Source: Chloroflexota bacterium (GTDB taxonomy: Bacteria; Chloroflexota; JAJPGV01). Taken from it: 45,291 bases of DNA. The notes under the pieces were generated by a model that saw only the letters and a list, made by a program, of their open reading frames with translations, searched no databases and was not told the DNA's origin. This document shows positions 16,288-23,759 of this stretch, piece after piece (position 1 is the first letter of the stretch; each line of letters begins with the position of its first letter). Location: the NCBI GenBank assembly GCA_021325635.1, contig JAJPGV010000042.1, forward strand, positions 1-45,291, read 5' to 3'. The translations under genes and the position numbers were made by a program.

Positions 16288-17169
16288 TCAGGCCACGGCC
16301 TGGGCCGGGTCGCCCGAGGGCGGTACGGCGGCCTGGCCTGGCTCATAGGCGCTGCGCTCGATGACTTGGCTGGTGTCCACCAGCACGTGTCCCTCATTCG
16401 AGAACGTCACGGGATGAAGTCGTAATGGCCCGCCGGCGCGGTTGCCGGGGTATGGTGACGGCTCGCCGCGGCGGTCGTAGGTCGCGTAGTGGTAGGGGCA
16501 GTAGAAGTGCCAGTGTGCCTTCTGGTACACGACGATGCCATTCATGTGGGTGCACCAGCGGTTCAGCGCCAGGAATCCTTCCCGCAGCCGGACGAGATAG
16601 AAGTTCCCCTGCTTGAAGGGCTTGACGTCGCCGCTCTTGTAACGCTCAGCGGGACCGCAGTCGACCACCCCGGCATCCGAGGGCTGGTACTCGTGACACT
16701 CGGGCCCGTAGGTCTGGATTTGGAAACGATGGCCGTCAGGGTCCATGAGATCGATGCTGTAGTTGCCCAGCGCGCGATGGCCCTCGTGCGTATCCGAGAT
16801 GATCATGCCCATACCCTGCAGCCGCTCGTAGGCCCTGCGGTAGGCGTTGGGCGTCATCAGAAAGGCCTGGTGCCGGCTGTTGCGTGGCGGACGGTCAAAG
16901 CTCTTGCTCTCGACCAGAATGACCATCTGGCCGGTATTGGTTTGCAGCACGCTGTGGGGGTTGGGCTCGGCGGTCAGGTCGCGTCCCAGCAGGTCGAGGC
17001 CTACTACGTCCCGGTACCAGGCTTCGCTGACGTCCAGCTTGGTAACTCCCACCACCAGGTGGCTGAAGCGCTCCACCACCAGCCCTTTGCCGGTTTCTTC
17101 GGGGCGGCTGCCGTGGCCGCCGTAGCGTGGCAGCTCGTCGGTTTCGCGGGGCAGGATCTGTGTCTCCAT
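16288..17169 (-). CDS. Fusion of a VOC domain and a C-terminal Rieske [2Fe-2S] domain
   Basis: 293 residues from ATG 17169 (AGGGA site 6 nt upstream); an upstream in-frame ATG at 17289 would overlap the promoter. Residues about 30-155 are a VOC unit (VERFSHLVVGVTKLDVSEAW ... DLMDPDGHRFQIQTYG) with His37 and His100, but Gln where the third ligand Glu is normal. Residues about 180-270 are a Rieske domain: Cys206-x-His208 (RWCTHMNG) and Cys224-x2-His227 (FYCPYHYATYD), followed by the usual GGPLRLHPV strand. The fusion brings an electron-transfer cluster next to a possible oxygen-handling site in one chain. I do not know a characterised enzyme of this layout. It is the first gene of a seven-gene operon that ends with a Rieske oxygenase. 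Confidence 0.85.
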   Translation of the reverse strand: METQILPRETDELPRYGGHGSRPEETGKGLVVERFSHLVVGVTKLDVSEAWYRDVVGLDLLGRDLTAEPNPHSVLQTNTGQMVILVESKSFDRPPRNSRHQAFLMTPNAYRRAYERLQGMGMIISDTHEGHRALGNYSIDLMDPDGHRFQIQTYGPECHEYQPSDAGVVDCGPAERYKSGDVKPFKQGNFYLVRLREGFLALNRWCTHMNGIVVYQKAHWHFYCPYHYATYDRRGEPSPYPGNRAGGPLRLHPVTFSNEGHVLVDTSQVIERSAYEPGQAAVPPSGDPAQAVA

Positions 17170-17273
17170 GGCTTCCCTCGTGTCGCGAAGTGCTGGCCGG
17201 CGCGTTCCTCCGGCAAGCCCGCTGGCCTGCCTTCGCGCCGTTGACGAATGCTCGGTATCACGGGCCGGAGCAA

Positions 17274-17302
17274 ATCCTATGACCGGCAAAGTGGGCTGTC
17301 AA
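17274..17302 (-). promoter_or_regulatory. Predicted strong sigma70-type promoter of the seven-gene minus-strand operon
   Basis: On the minus strand TTGACA (17302-17297, perfect consensus) is followed after exactly 17 nt by TAGGAT (17279-17274). Transcription would begin near 17267, giving a leader of about 98 nt before ATG 17169. It is the best promoter match in the window. The rest of the 235-nt divergent gap up to 17405 shows no other clear feature except a -10-like CATAAT for the plus-strand gene. Confidence 0.6.
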
Positions 17303-17391
17303 GCTGGCGTTGGACGGAGATCTGATGGCTGCGTGACGGCTGCGACCGCTGGGTAAGGCGGCCCGCGATGGCGGTGCGACGCTGCCTGGCG

Positions 17392-17397
17392 CATAAT
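17392..17397 (+). promoter_or_regulatory. -10 element placed for a leaderless transcript
   Basis: CATAAT at 17392-17397 lies 7 nt before the ATG at 17405, so transcription would begin at about 17404 and the mRNA would have no leader. Consistent with this, no Shine-Dalgarno sequence precedes the ATG. There is no convincing -35 hexamer. Confidence 0.35.
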
Positions 17398-17404
17398 CTG
17401 CCCC

Positions 17405-18598
17405 ATGAAACCAGAACTTGCGGCAAACGGAGCTCTCTCACGGCGTCACCTTCTCAGCCTCGGCCTGGCTGGCTGCGCGGCCCTGGCACTCGCGGCCTGC
17501 GGCCAGTCAGCCCCGGCCGCGCCCAGCCCGGCGGCGTCGGCTCCCGCCAGTGTGGCAGCCAAGCCGTCGGGCAGCCCATCCACGCAGGCCAGCGCCAAGC
17601 CGGCCGGCAGCCAGGCGGCCCAGCCAGCCAGCGCTCAGGCCAGCTCGTCCGCCAGCCGCTCACTGGACGTTGTGAAGCAGGGCAATCTGCGCGGGCTCAC
17701 GCTGGGTGCGGCCATCGCCCGCGAGCGCGGCTACTTTGCGGAGCAGGGCGTGCAGTCGGACGAGACCATGTTCGACAGCGGCTCGCAGCAGACCCCGTTG
17801 ATCGCTACCGGGCAGCTCGACATCGGCACTTCCAGCCCCACGTCGGCGCATTTCAATGCCCTGTCGCGCGGGGTCAAGCAGAAGTTCGCCGTCGACAACG
17901 CCCACCTCGAGAAGGGCGTCGTGTCGGAGGCGATCATCTTGCGGCCCGACCTGGTGGGCAAGGACATCAAGACCATCGCTGACCTGAAGGGCCGCACCCT
18001 GCTGGCGCAGACGGACAACAAGCAGGGCGGCCTGGGCTTTGCCGTCTCCAAGGTGCTGGCCAGCGCCGGACTCAAGATCGAGGACGTGGATTGGAAAATC
18101 GTGCCCTTCCCCGATATGACCAACGCCCTGGCCAACAAGCAGGCCGACGGCGCCGCCCAGCTCGAGCCGTTCATCACCGCGGCGGTTTCCCGGGGCATCG
18201 CGCAGGCCTGGCAGAACCTGGCCGACTTCTATCCCGGCGAGCAGGCTGGTGCGCTGGTTTTCTCCGAGGGCTTCATTCGTGACCGCCGGGACGTCGCCCG
18301 CCGCTGGATGGTGGCGCATCTGCGCGGTGTGCGCGACATGAACGATTTCCTCAAGAGCGGCAAGGACGCCCAGGTTGTGGGGCCGATCCTGACCAAGGCA
18401 ACCGGCTCCTCGGCCGACCTCGTGACGAAGATCCAATGGCTGCCGATCGACGGCAATGGGTCGCTGAACAGCGCCAGCATCGAGGCCGATCAGAAGCAGC
18501 TGGCGGACTGGGGCTCGATAAAGGAGACCTTCCCGATCGACCAGCTCGTCGATACGCAGTTCGTCGACTACGCCGTCCAGCAGCTGGGGAAGGTCTAG
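17405..18598 (+). CDS. ABC-transporter solute-binding lipoprotein, NMT1/SsuA type, with Tat-like signal
   Basis: 397 residues. The signal begins with SRRHLLSLGLAG, which fits a twin-arginine signal, and ends in the lipobox ALAAC. A linker of about 60 Ala/Ser/Pro/Gln/Lys residues follows. The binding domain shows RGLTLGAAIARERGYFAEQG, IATGQLDIGTSSPTSAHF and DLKGRTLLAQTDNKQGG, standard for the NMT1/SsuA/TauA class. Start ATG 17405 seems to be leaderless. The queC gene begins 44 nt after the stop, so the three genes may be one transcript, although a transport role in queuosine synthesis cannot be inferred from this alone. No permease or ATPase is adjacent. Confidence 0.85.
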   Translation: MKPELAANGALSRRHLLSLGLAGCAALALAACGQSAPAAPSPAASAPASVAAKPSGSPSTQASAKPAGSQAAQPASAQASSSASRSLDVVKQGNLRGLTLGAAIARERGYFAEQGVQSDETMFDSGSQQTPLIATGQLDIGTSSPTSAHFNALSRGVKQKFAVDNAHLEKGVVSEAIILRPDLVGKDIKTIADLKGRTLLAQTDNKQGGLGFAVSKVLASAGLKIEDVDWKIVPFPDMTNALANKQADGAAQLEPFITAAVSRGIAQAWQNLADFYPGEQAGALVFSEGFIRDRRDVARRWMVAHLRGVRDMNDFLKSGKDAQVVGPILTKATGSSADLVTKIQWLPIDGNGSLNSASIEADQKQLADWGSIKETFPIDQLVDTQFVDYAVQQLGKV

Positions 18599-18642
18599 AT
18601 TCCGGTTCGCTTTCCGCCAGCTGCCGAGGGGATGCCGCGCCC

Positions 18643-19377
18643 ATGAGGAGCCTGGGCGCCATCCTTCTATCCGGAGGACTCGATTCGACCACGGTCGCGG
18701 CGGCCGCCGTTGGCGAAGGCTATGAGCTCTCGGCGATCACTGTGCACTACGGACAGAAGCACGATCGCGAGATCGAGGCCGCGCGCCGCGTCGCCGAAGC
18801 GCTTGGCCTGCGCCAGCAGATCGTGGACGTGAGCTTCTTTCGGGAGCTGGCCTGGTACTCGGCGCTCACCAATCCGGAACGTTTCGGGCTGCCGCGGGAT
18901 CGCCCGCCGGAGGCCATGTCACACGACGTGCCGATTACCTACGTCCCGCTGCGCAACACCTTCTTCGTCACCATGGCGGCCGCCTTCTTGGAGAGCGCCT
19001 GCCTGTCGGCGATCGAGCTGGACGGCTGCGCGCCAGGCGATCTGCGGGCCAGCATCTTCGTCGCCGCCAACGCCGTCGACTACAGCGGCTACCCCGACTG
19101 CCGTCCGGAGTTCTACCAGGCCGTCGCCGAAGCGCTGCGCCTGGGGAGCAAGCTGGGCACGCAGTACGGCGTGGCCTTCGAGGTGCGGACGCCGCTGATC
19201 GAGCTGAGTAAGGCCGACATCGTGCGCTTGGCGATCGAGGTGAACGCGCCGCTGCGGCACACCTGGAGCTGCTACCAGGGTGGCGACGCTCCATGCGGCC
19301 GCTGTGACAGCTGTCTGCTGCGGGCCAAGGGCTTTGCCGAGGCTGGTCTGCCGGACCCCGCGCTCGCGGTTTCGTGA
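18643..19377 (+). CDS. queC: 7-cyano-7-deazaguanine synthase QueC
   Basis: 244 residues. QueC converts 7-carboxy-7-deazaguanine to preQ0 using ATP and ammonia (EC 6.3.4.20), a step in queuosine synthesis. The N-terminal PP-loop LLSGGLDSTT and the C-terminal zinc site CYQGGDAPCGRCDSC (four Cys) are both intact; VHYGQKHDREIEAA and PLRNTFF are further family blocks. ATG 18643 gives a normal N-terminus directly at the PP-loop strand; GAGGGG is about 11 nt upstream. The stop overlaps the queE start by 4 nt (GTGA), so the two are translationally coupled. queD, queF and tgt are not in the window. Confidence 0.95.
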   Translation: MRSLGAILLSGGLDSTTVAAAAVGEGYELSAITVHYGQKHDREIEAARRVAEALGLRQQIVDVSFFRELAWYSALTNPERFGLPRDRPPEAMSHDVPITYVPLRNTFFVTMAAAFLESACLSAIELDGCAPGDLRASIFVAANAVDYSGYPDCRPEFYQAVAEALRLGSKLGTQYGVAFEVRTPLIELSKADIVRLAIEVNAPLRHTWSCYQGGDAPCGRCDSCLLRAKGFAEAGLPDPALAVS

Positions 19378-20087
19378 CGCTGCTGCACCTGAGCCGGCTG
19401 CCATCGGGCGAGCCGGAGATCTTCGCGTCGGTGCAGGGCGAGGGCATCACCGTTGGCCTCCCCAGCGCATTCGTGCGGCTGGCTCACTGCAACCTGCGCT
19501 GCTCCTGGTGCGACACCAAGTACACCTGGGAGTGGTCCAGCTACGACCCGCGCCAGGAGATCGTCAAGCTCTCGCCGGCGGCCGCCGCGGACCTCGCGCT
19601 GGCGCTCGATGTCGTGAACGTCGTCGTCAGCGGCGGCGAGCCGCTGTTGCAGCAGCGGCCGCTGGCCGACCTGCTGGTGCGCCTCAAGGCCGCGGAGCGT
19701 CGCATCGAGATCGAGACCAATGGCACCATCGCGCCCGATCCGTCGCTGGCTTCGCTGGTCGATCAGTGGAACGTGTCCCCCAAGCTCGCATCGTCGGGTA
19801 ACGCGGCCCATCGTCGCGAGCGCATGGGCCCGCTGGCCTGGTTCTCGGCCGCTTCCAACGCCCAGTTCAAGTTCGTCGCTGGGTCGGCAGACGATCTGCC
19901 CGAGGTCGGCCTCCTCGCCGCTCGCTACGGCGTAGACCCCTCGCGTATTGTCATCACTCCTGAAGCCACGGATCCCGAGACGCTGCGGCAGCGCTCGCTC
20001 GACCTGGCGCCGGCCTGCATTGCGAAGGGTTATCGACTCGGGACGCGCCTCCACGTCGTGCTCTGGGGCTCAGCCCGCGGCCGGTAG
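19374..20087 (+). CDS. queE: 7-carboxy-7-deazaguanine synthase QueE (radical SAM)
   Basis: 237 residues. QueE rearranges 6-carboxytetrahydropterin to 7-carboxy-7-deazaguanine (EC 4.3.99.3), the step before QueC. The radical-SAM cluster motif CNLRCSWCDTKY (Cys39, Cys43, Cys46) is complete, preceded by IFASVQGEGITVGLPSAFVR as is standard in the family; VVSGGEPLLQ is the SAM-binding GGEP motif. It starts with GTG 19374 inside the queC stop. The product order (QueE then QueC) is reversed on the DNA, as is common. Nothing unusual is seen in the sequence. Confidence 0.95.
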   Translation: MTLLHLSRLPSGEPEIFASVQGEGITVGLPSAFVRLAHCNLRCSWCDTKYTWEWSSYDPRQEIVKLSPAAAADLALALDVVNVVVSGGEPLLQQRPLADLLVRLKAAERRIEIETNGTIAPDPSLASLVDQWNVSPKLASSGNAAHRRERMGPLAWFSAASNAQFKFVAGSADDLPEVGLLAARYGVDPSRIVITPEATDPETLRQRSLDLAPACIAKGYRLGTRLHVVLWGSARGR

Positions 20088-20160
20088 CAGCTCGTTGCTT
20101 TCTGCTTCCGGTGGATGACGTATCCTGGCTCAAGACAAATAGAAAGCAGGAGTTGCGCGG

Positions 20161-21135
20161 ATGGCCGAGTACGAGCCGATCGAGGTGCGTGGGATCTACC
20201 GATCTTCGTCACACATGCCTGTTTGGGCGGTGATGCAGGAAGCTGGTTTGTGGGACCGGGTGGGCATCAAGCTGACCAGCTTTGTATACATCGACGGCTC
20301 TGCTGAGGCCGAGCGCCTGCTGCTCAGCGGCGAGATCGACTTCATCTCCGGCAACCACATCTCCACCTACACCGATTTCACCAAGGGCCGCCCGATCGTG
20401 CACCTCACTTCGCCCAGCAACGCCGTACGCGACAAGCTCATCTCGCGCGAGCCGATGTCGCACGTGAGCGACCTGCGCGGGAAGCGGCTGGGTGAGACCT
20501 CGCAGATCGGCGCCGACGGCGGCTACTCGCATACGCGTGGCAACCACATGCTGTACGTCCTCAAGTCTGGCCTGCAGTTGAGCGACGTGGTGTGGGTGGA
20601 CCTGGCGGAGAAGCTGTCGGACGAGGCGTTGGAGAGCCGCATCGTTTCAGCGCTGCAGGATGGGACGATCGACGCGGCCATGGTGACGGGCGGCACCACT
20701 GCCTACGAGCAGGCCGGTTTCCACGTGCTGCCCATGGGCGAGCTGCCGATGATCAACGGCCCCACGCTCACCAGCACCACGCCCCTGCTCCAGCGCAAGG
20801 ATCGGCTGGCCGAGCGGCTGGTGAAAGCGCAGCTGATGGGCCTGCAGTATGCCCACATCCGGCCGGCCGAGTGCGAGCGCATCTTGAAGCGCCTGTCCGA
20901 AGGATCGAGCCGCACCTACCGCATGGATTCGCTCACCAAGCTGGCTCGCAAGCCGTATCCGGCCATCGAGGCGGTGGCCAACGCCTGGGAGTTGGCGTGC
21001 ATGACTACGCCCTCGACGCGAGACACCACCCCGCTCACGCTGTGGGACCTGCACTACCTCCGCACGCTGGACGACGCGGGTTTCGTGGAAGAGTTCTGCA
21101 AGTCGGCAGCCGAGCCGCAGGCGGTCGGCGCCTGA
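20161..21135 (+). CDS. Signal-less periplasmic-binding-fold protein (NMT1-like)
   Basis: 324 residues related to NMT1/SsuA solute-binding proteins (AERLLLSGEIDFISGNHI, VSDLRGKRLGETSQ, QDGTIDAAMVTGG) but with no signal peptide or lipobox: it opens MAEYEPIEVRGIYRSSSHMP. It should therefore stay in the cytoplasm. Proteins of this fold can be enzymes, for example 4,5-dihydroxyphthalate decarboxylase and thiamine-pyrimidine synthase THI5, so an enzymatic role is at least as likely as binding. AGGAG lies 9 nt before ATG 20161. A bicupin gene follows after 46 nt and is probably cotranscribed, which suggests consecutive steps. A distant relative lies at 41191-42132. Confidence 0.75.
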   Translation: MAEYEPIEVRGIYRSSSHMPVWAVMQEAGLWDRVGIKLTSFVYIDGSAEAERLLLSGEIDFISGNHISTYTDFTKGRPIVHLTSPSNAVRDKLISREPMSHVSDLRGKRLGETSQIGADGGYSHTRGNHMLYVLKSGLQLSDVVWVDLAEKLSDEALESRIVSALQDGTIDAAMVTGGTTAYEQAGFHVLPMGELPMINGPTLTSTTPLLQRKDRLAERLVKAQLMGLQYAHIRPAECERILKRLSEGSSRTYRMDSLTKLARKPYPAIEAVANAWELACMTTPSTRDTTPLTLWDLHYLRTLDDAGFVEEFCKSAAEPQAVGA

Positions 21136-21181
21136 TCGCGCCGCAGCGCACCAATCCCATCAGAGCGAGAGGGACGAAGAC

Positions 21182-22336
21182 ATGGCACTAGACCTGGTGC
21201 AGCAGGCGACCTCCAAGAATCTAGAGAACCTGACCAGCATCGACGCGTACGAAGATTGGCAGCGCAGCGAGGGTGTTCCCTCGGTCACCGGCTTCTACAT
21301 CGAAGACCTGAAGACGATTGAGGTTCACCCCTGGCCGCGGAAGGGTGGCAAAGGCGTGTTCGTGAACCTGGAGGGAACCGGTGGGGTCAACGATGCGCAC
21401 GTGGTCGAAATCGCTCCAGGGAAGGAGTCGGAGCCCGAGCGGCATCTCTACGAGGAGATGGTCTACGTCCTCAGCGGGCGCGGATCGACCAGCGTGTGGT
21501 ACGAGCCCAACAACAAGCAGACCTTCGAGTGGGCCGCGGGCAGCCTGTTCGCCATCCCGCTCAACGCCTGGTACCAGCACTTCAACGGCAGTGGCTTGGA
21601 GGCGGCCCGATACGTTTCGGTGACCAACGCCCCGACCATCATCCGGCTGTTCCACAGCCACGAGTTCGTCTTCGAGAATCCCTTCACCTTCAAGGATCGC
21701 TTCGCCGGCAAGGAGGGCTACTTCAGCGGGGAAGGCCAGCTTTTCCGCCGCCACGAGCGCCACGTGTGGCAGGCCAACTTCGTGTCCAACGTGCACACCA
21801 TGTACCTGCCCGAGCGCCCCGACCGGGGAGGTGGCGGCAGCAACATCCACATCTCGCTGGCCGAGAACAGCATGGGCGCTCACATCTCGCAGTTCCAGCC
21901 CGGCATGTACAAGAAGGGCCATCGCCATGGGCCTGGCGCCCACGTGATCATCCTTGATGGGGTGGGCTATTCCATGCTGTGGCGCGAGGAGGACGAGGAC
22001 AAGAAGAAGTGCGACTGGCAGCCAGGCAGCGTGGTCGTGCCACCGGATAACTGGTTTCACCAGCACTTCAACACCGGTCCCGATCCGGCGCGCTACCTGG
22101 CGCTGCGGATGGGCGGCTCGCGCTTCCGGCAGCCCAACTCCGTCGTGCGTGGCGAGGGCTCCGGTGTGAGCTTGAAGCTCGGCGGCTGGCAAATCGAGTA
22201 CGAGGACGAGGATCCGATGGTCCATCAGCTGTACGAATCGGAAGTGCGGCGGCACGGCGCCAAGTGCCTGATGAAGGGCCTGGTGGCTGGCTGCACCGGC
22301 GAGGCCGGGGTCATGCAAGCCGGTGGAGACGACTAG
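21182..22336 (+). CDS. Bicupin, probable metal-dependent oxygenase or related enzyme
   Basis: 384 residues with two cupin barrels. Cupin 1: EPERHLYEEMVYVLSGRGSTSV and SLFAIPLNAWYQHFNGSG. Cupin 2: MYKKGHRHGPGAHVIILDG and SVVVPPDNWFHQHFNTG, with the HxH and late His typical of a metal centre. It is paralogous to the bicupin at 44082-45176, including the NAWxQxFNGSG and xHQHFN segments, and more distantly related to gentisate-type dioxygenases. ATG 21182 has AGAGGGA 7 nt upstream. The sequence does not allow a substrate call; ring-cleavage or a related oxidation is an inference from the neighbourhood. Confidence 0.8.
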   Translation: MALDLVQQATSKNLENLTSIDAYEDWQRSEGVPSVTGFYIEDLKTIEVHPWPRKGGKGVFVNLEGTGGVNDAHVVEIAPGKESEPERHLYEEMVYVLSGRGSTSVWYEPNNKQTFEWAAGSLFAIPLNAWYQHFNGSGLEAARYVSVTNAPTIIRLFHSHEFVFENPFTFKDRFAGKEGYFSGEGQLFRRHERHVWQANFVSNVHTMYLPERPDRGGGGSNIHISLAENSMGAHISQFQPGMYKKGHRHGPGAHVIILDGVGYSMLWREEDEDKKKCDWQPGSVVVPPDNWFHQHFNTGPDPARYLALRMGGSRFRQPNSVVRGEGSGVSLKLGGWQIEYEDEDPMVHQLYESEVRRHGAKCLMKGLVAGCTGEAGVMQAGGDD

Positions 22337-22419
22337 CCCGCAGCATGCCCTCGGCCGCGTGCCCCGGCCTTGCTTCAGCACGTCCTCTTTTGTAGGGAAC
22401 CAAACGCGTTTCCGGTGCG

Positions 22420-22480
22420 TGGACGCCTGTCTGGCGTCCAGCCTGTCGTTCACCTGCGGGGCGGGCCTTTGCGCCCGCCT
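22420..22480 (+). terminator. Two adjacent stem-loops downstream of the bicupin gene
   Basis: Stem 1: 8 bp, 22420-22427 with 22433-22440, 5-nt loop. Stem 2: 7 bp, GGCGGGC (22460-22466) with GCCCGCC (22473-22479), 6-nt loop, followed by a short TTACCT. They stand 84 and 124 nt behind the bicupin stop. Together they are a reasonable factor-assisted or weak intrinsic terminator. Confidence 0.4.
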
Positions 22481-22503
22481 TACCTCCGTTACGAATGTCC
22501 GCC

Positions 22504-22550
22504 ATTATATTGCTTATAATTGATGCATATTGCTATTAGTTGATAGCAAT
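22504..22550. promoter_or_regulatory. AT-rich island with 20-bp tandem repeat and inverted repeat, probable promoter/operator
   Basis: In a GC-rich window this stretch is strikingly AT-rich. Two imperfect copies of a 20-bp unit stand directly in tandem (22507-22526 and 22527-22546; both begin ATATTGCT, 15 of 20 identical). The second copy contains ATTGCTA (22529-22535) facing TAGCAAT (22544-22550) across 8 nt. A perfect TATAAT lies at 22515-22520, without a clear -35. It sits in the 457-nt gap between the bicupin and the LysR-type gene. From 22551 to 22770 I see nothing recognisable. Confidence 0.45.
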
Positions 22551-22772
22551 CGAACTGAGTGACTTCATTCGTGATGCAGACTGGCGGGGTGCGGACGGGG
22601 CGCAAGGTGTGCCCTGCACGGTAGCGACAGATGGGTCTAGGTGCCGCCGGAACGAGATCGGTTTCTTGTAACCAATTGCGAGGCTCGGCGCCCCGTGAGA
22701 GCCTAGCGGCTGCTTGTCTATTCACATAAACAGGCGAGCGCTGCCCAGCCGACGAAACTTCCCTCAGTCTGG

Positions 22773-22778
22773 CATAAT
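22773..22778 (+). promoter_or_regulatory. -10-like element upstream of the LysR-type gene
   Basis: CATAAT at 22773-22778 would place the transcript start near 22785, only about 5 nt before the ATG at 22790. That ATG is not in the regulator's frame (see the gene). No -35 hexamer is evident. The same CATAAT element stands in a leaderless position at 17392. Confidence 0.25.
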
Positions 22779-22793
22779 ACTTAACATTGATGA

Positions 22794-23747
22794 ATCAATC
22801 TATTCGGGCTGCCGCCGACGTTCTCGCTGTCTGAGCTCCAGGTCCTCGTCCAGTTAGCGGCGGGCAAGACCCTACGCCAGACGGCGCGTGAGCTGCACGT
22901 GCAGGAGCCGGCCATCAGCCGTTCATTGAGATCGGCCGAGCAGCGCGCCGGCTTCGCCTTGGTGGAGCGCCGGGGCCGCCGTTTGTACCTCACCGCCTCG
23001 GGGCTCGAGCTGGCGAACAAAGCCCGCGACGTTACCGAGCATCTGCAGGAGATCGATCTGCTGCTGCGCGACATGCGCAGCAGCCTGCGCGGACCGTTAC
23101 GGGTGCTCGTGACCCCTGGGCCGGGCAACTACGTGCTGCCCGGCATCCTGGCTGCGTTTCTGAGGACCTACCCGAAGGTCGACATCGATCTGGAGATCGT
23201 TTCACATACGCACATCTGGCGGGCGCTGGTCGACGAGGCCTATGATGTTGGGATCGGGCCCGAGCCTGGTATCCCCACGGGCCTGAGCGGCGAGCATCTC
23301 TATCTCGACCGCCTAGTGGTCTTCGCTGCCAGCGGCTTCAGCCTGGACGGGCGTAAGCGCTGGCAGTGGGACGATCTGCGGGATCGCACGCTGCTCGTCG
23401 GGCCGTTCGACGAAGTGCGCTGGCAGCAGGCGTTGGAGGATATTGGCGGGCGTGGGTTCAAACCACCCAAGGAGATGCGCGTCCACGCGATCGAGGCCGT
23501 TAAGCAGATGGCCGAGGCCGGCGCCGGCCTCGGCGTGCTGTTCGAAAGCGGCCTATGGCGCGAGCTGGCCGAGGGCCGCTTCGTGGAGGTGCCCATCTCT
23601 GATCTGGACGTGGCGGTGCCGTACGGGATGGTACGGAGGCCGACACGCCGGCCCCCGCCCATCATCGAGACCTTCTGTTCCTTCGTGTCACGGGAGGTGA
23701 CACCGCTGCGCGAGGCCATGGCGGAGTCCAAAGCCCGGCTGCGCTAG
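22794..23747 (+). CDS. LysR-type transcriptional regulator, start unresolved
   Basis: The frame is open from 22794, just behind TGA 22791. It reads NLFGLPPTFSLSELQVLVQL, then the helix-turn-helix TLRQTARELHVQEPAISRSL and LVERRGRRLYLTASG, then a type-2 periplasmic-binding effector domain (RVLVTPGPGNYVLPGILAAF ... VKQMAEAGAGLGVLFESGL). Starting at GTG 22899 would cut the HTH in half, so it is wrong. Upstream in frame there is no ATG, GTG or TTG; CTG 22809, CTG 22827 and ATC 22794 remain. The nearby ATG 22790 is one base out of frame and meets TGA at 22832. Either a rare start or a one-base error or frameshift must be assumed. The coordinate given is the limit of the open frame. The AT-rich repeats upstream may be its operator. 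Confidence 0.8.
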   Translation: MNLFGLPPTFSLSELQVLVQLAAGKTLRQTARELHVQEPAISRSLRSAEQRAGFALVERRGRRLYLTASGLELANKARDVTEHLQEIDLLLRDMRSSLRGPLRVLVTPGPGNYVLPGILAAFLRTYPKVDIDLEIVSHTHIWRALVDEAYDVGIGPEPGIPTGLSGEHLYLDRLVVFAASGFSLDGRKRWQWDDLRDRTLLVGPFDEVRWQQALEDIGGRGFKPPKEMRVHAIEAVKQMAEAGAGLGVLFESGLWRELAEGRFVEVPISDLDVAVPYGMVRRPTRRPPPIIETFCSFVSREVTPLREAMAESKARLR

Positions 23748-23759
23748 AGACGGGAGCCG

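Noticed and set aside
22489-22725. A 78-codon minus-strand frame in the gap before the LysR gene
   Set aside because: It crosses the AT-rich repeats, has no motif, and its composition differs from all genes here; it is better seen as non-coding.
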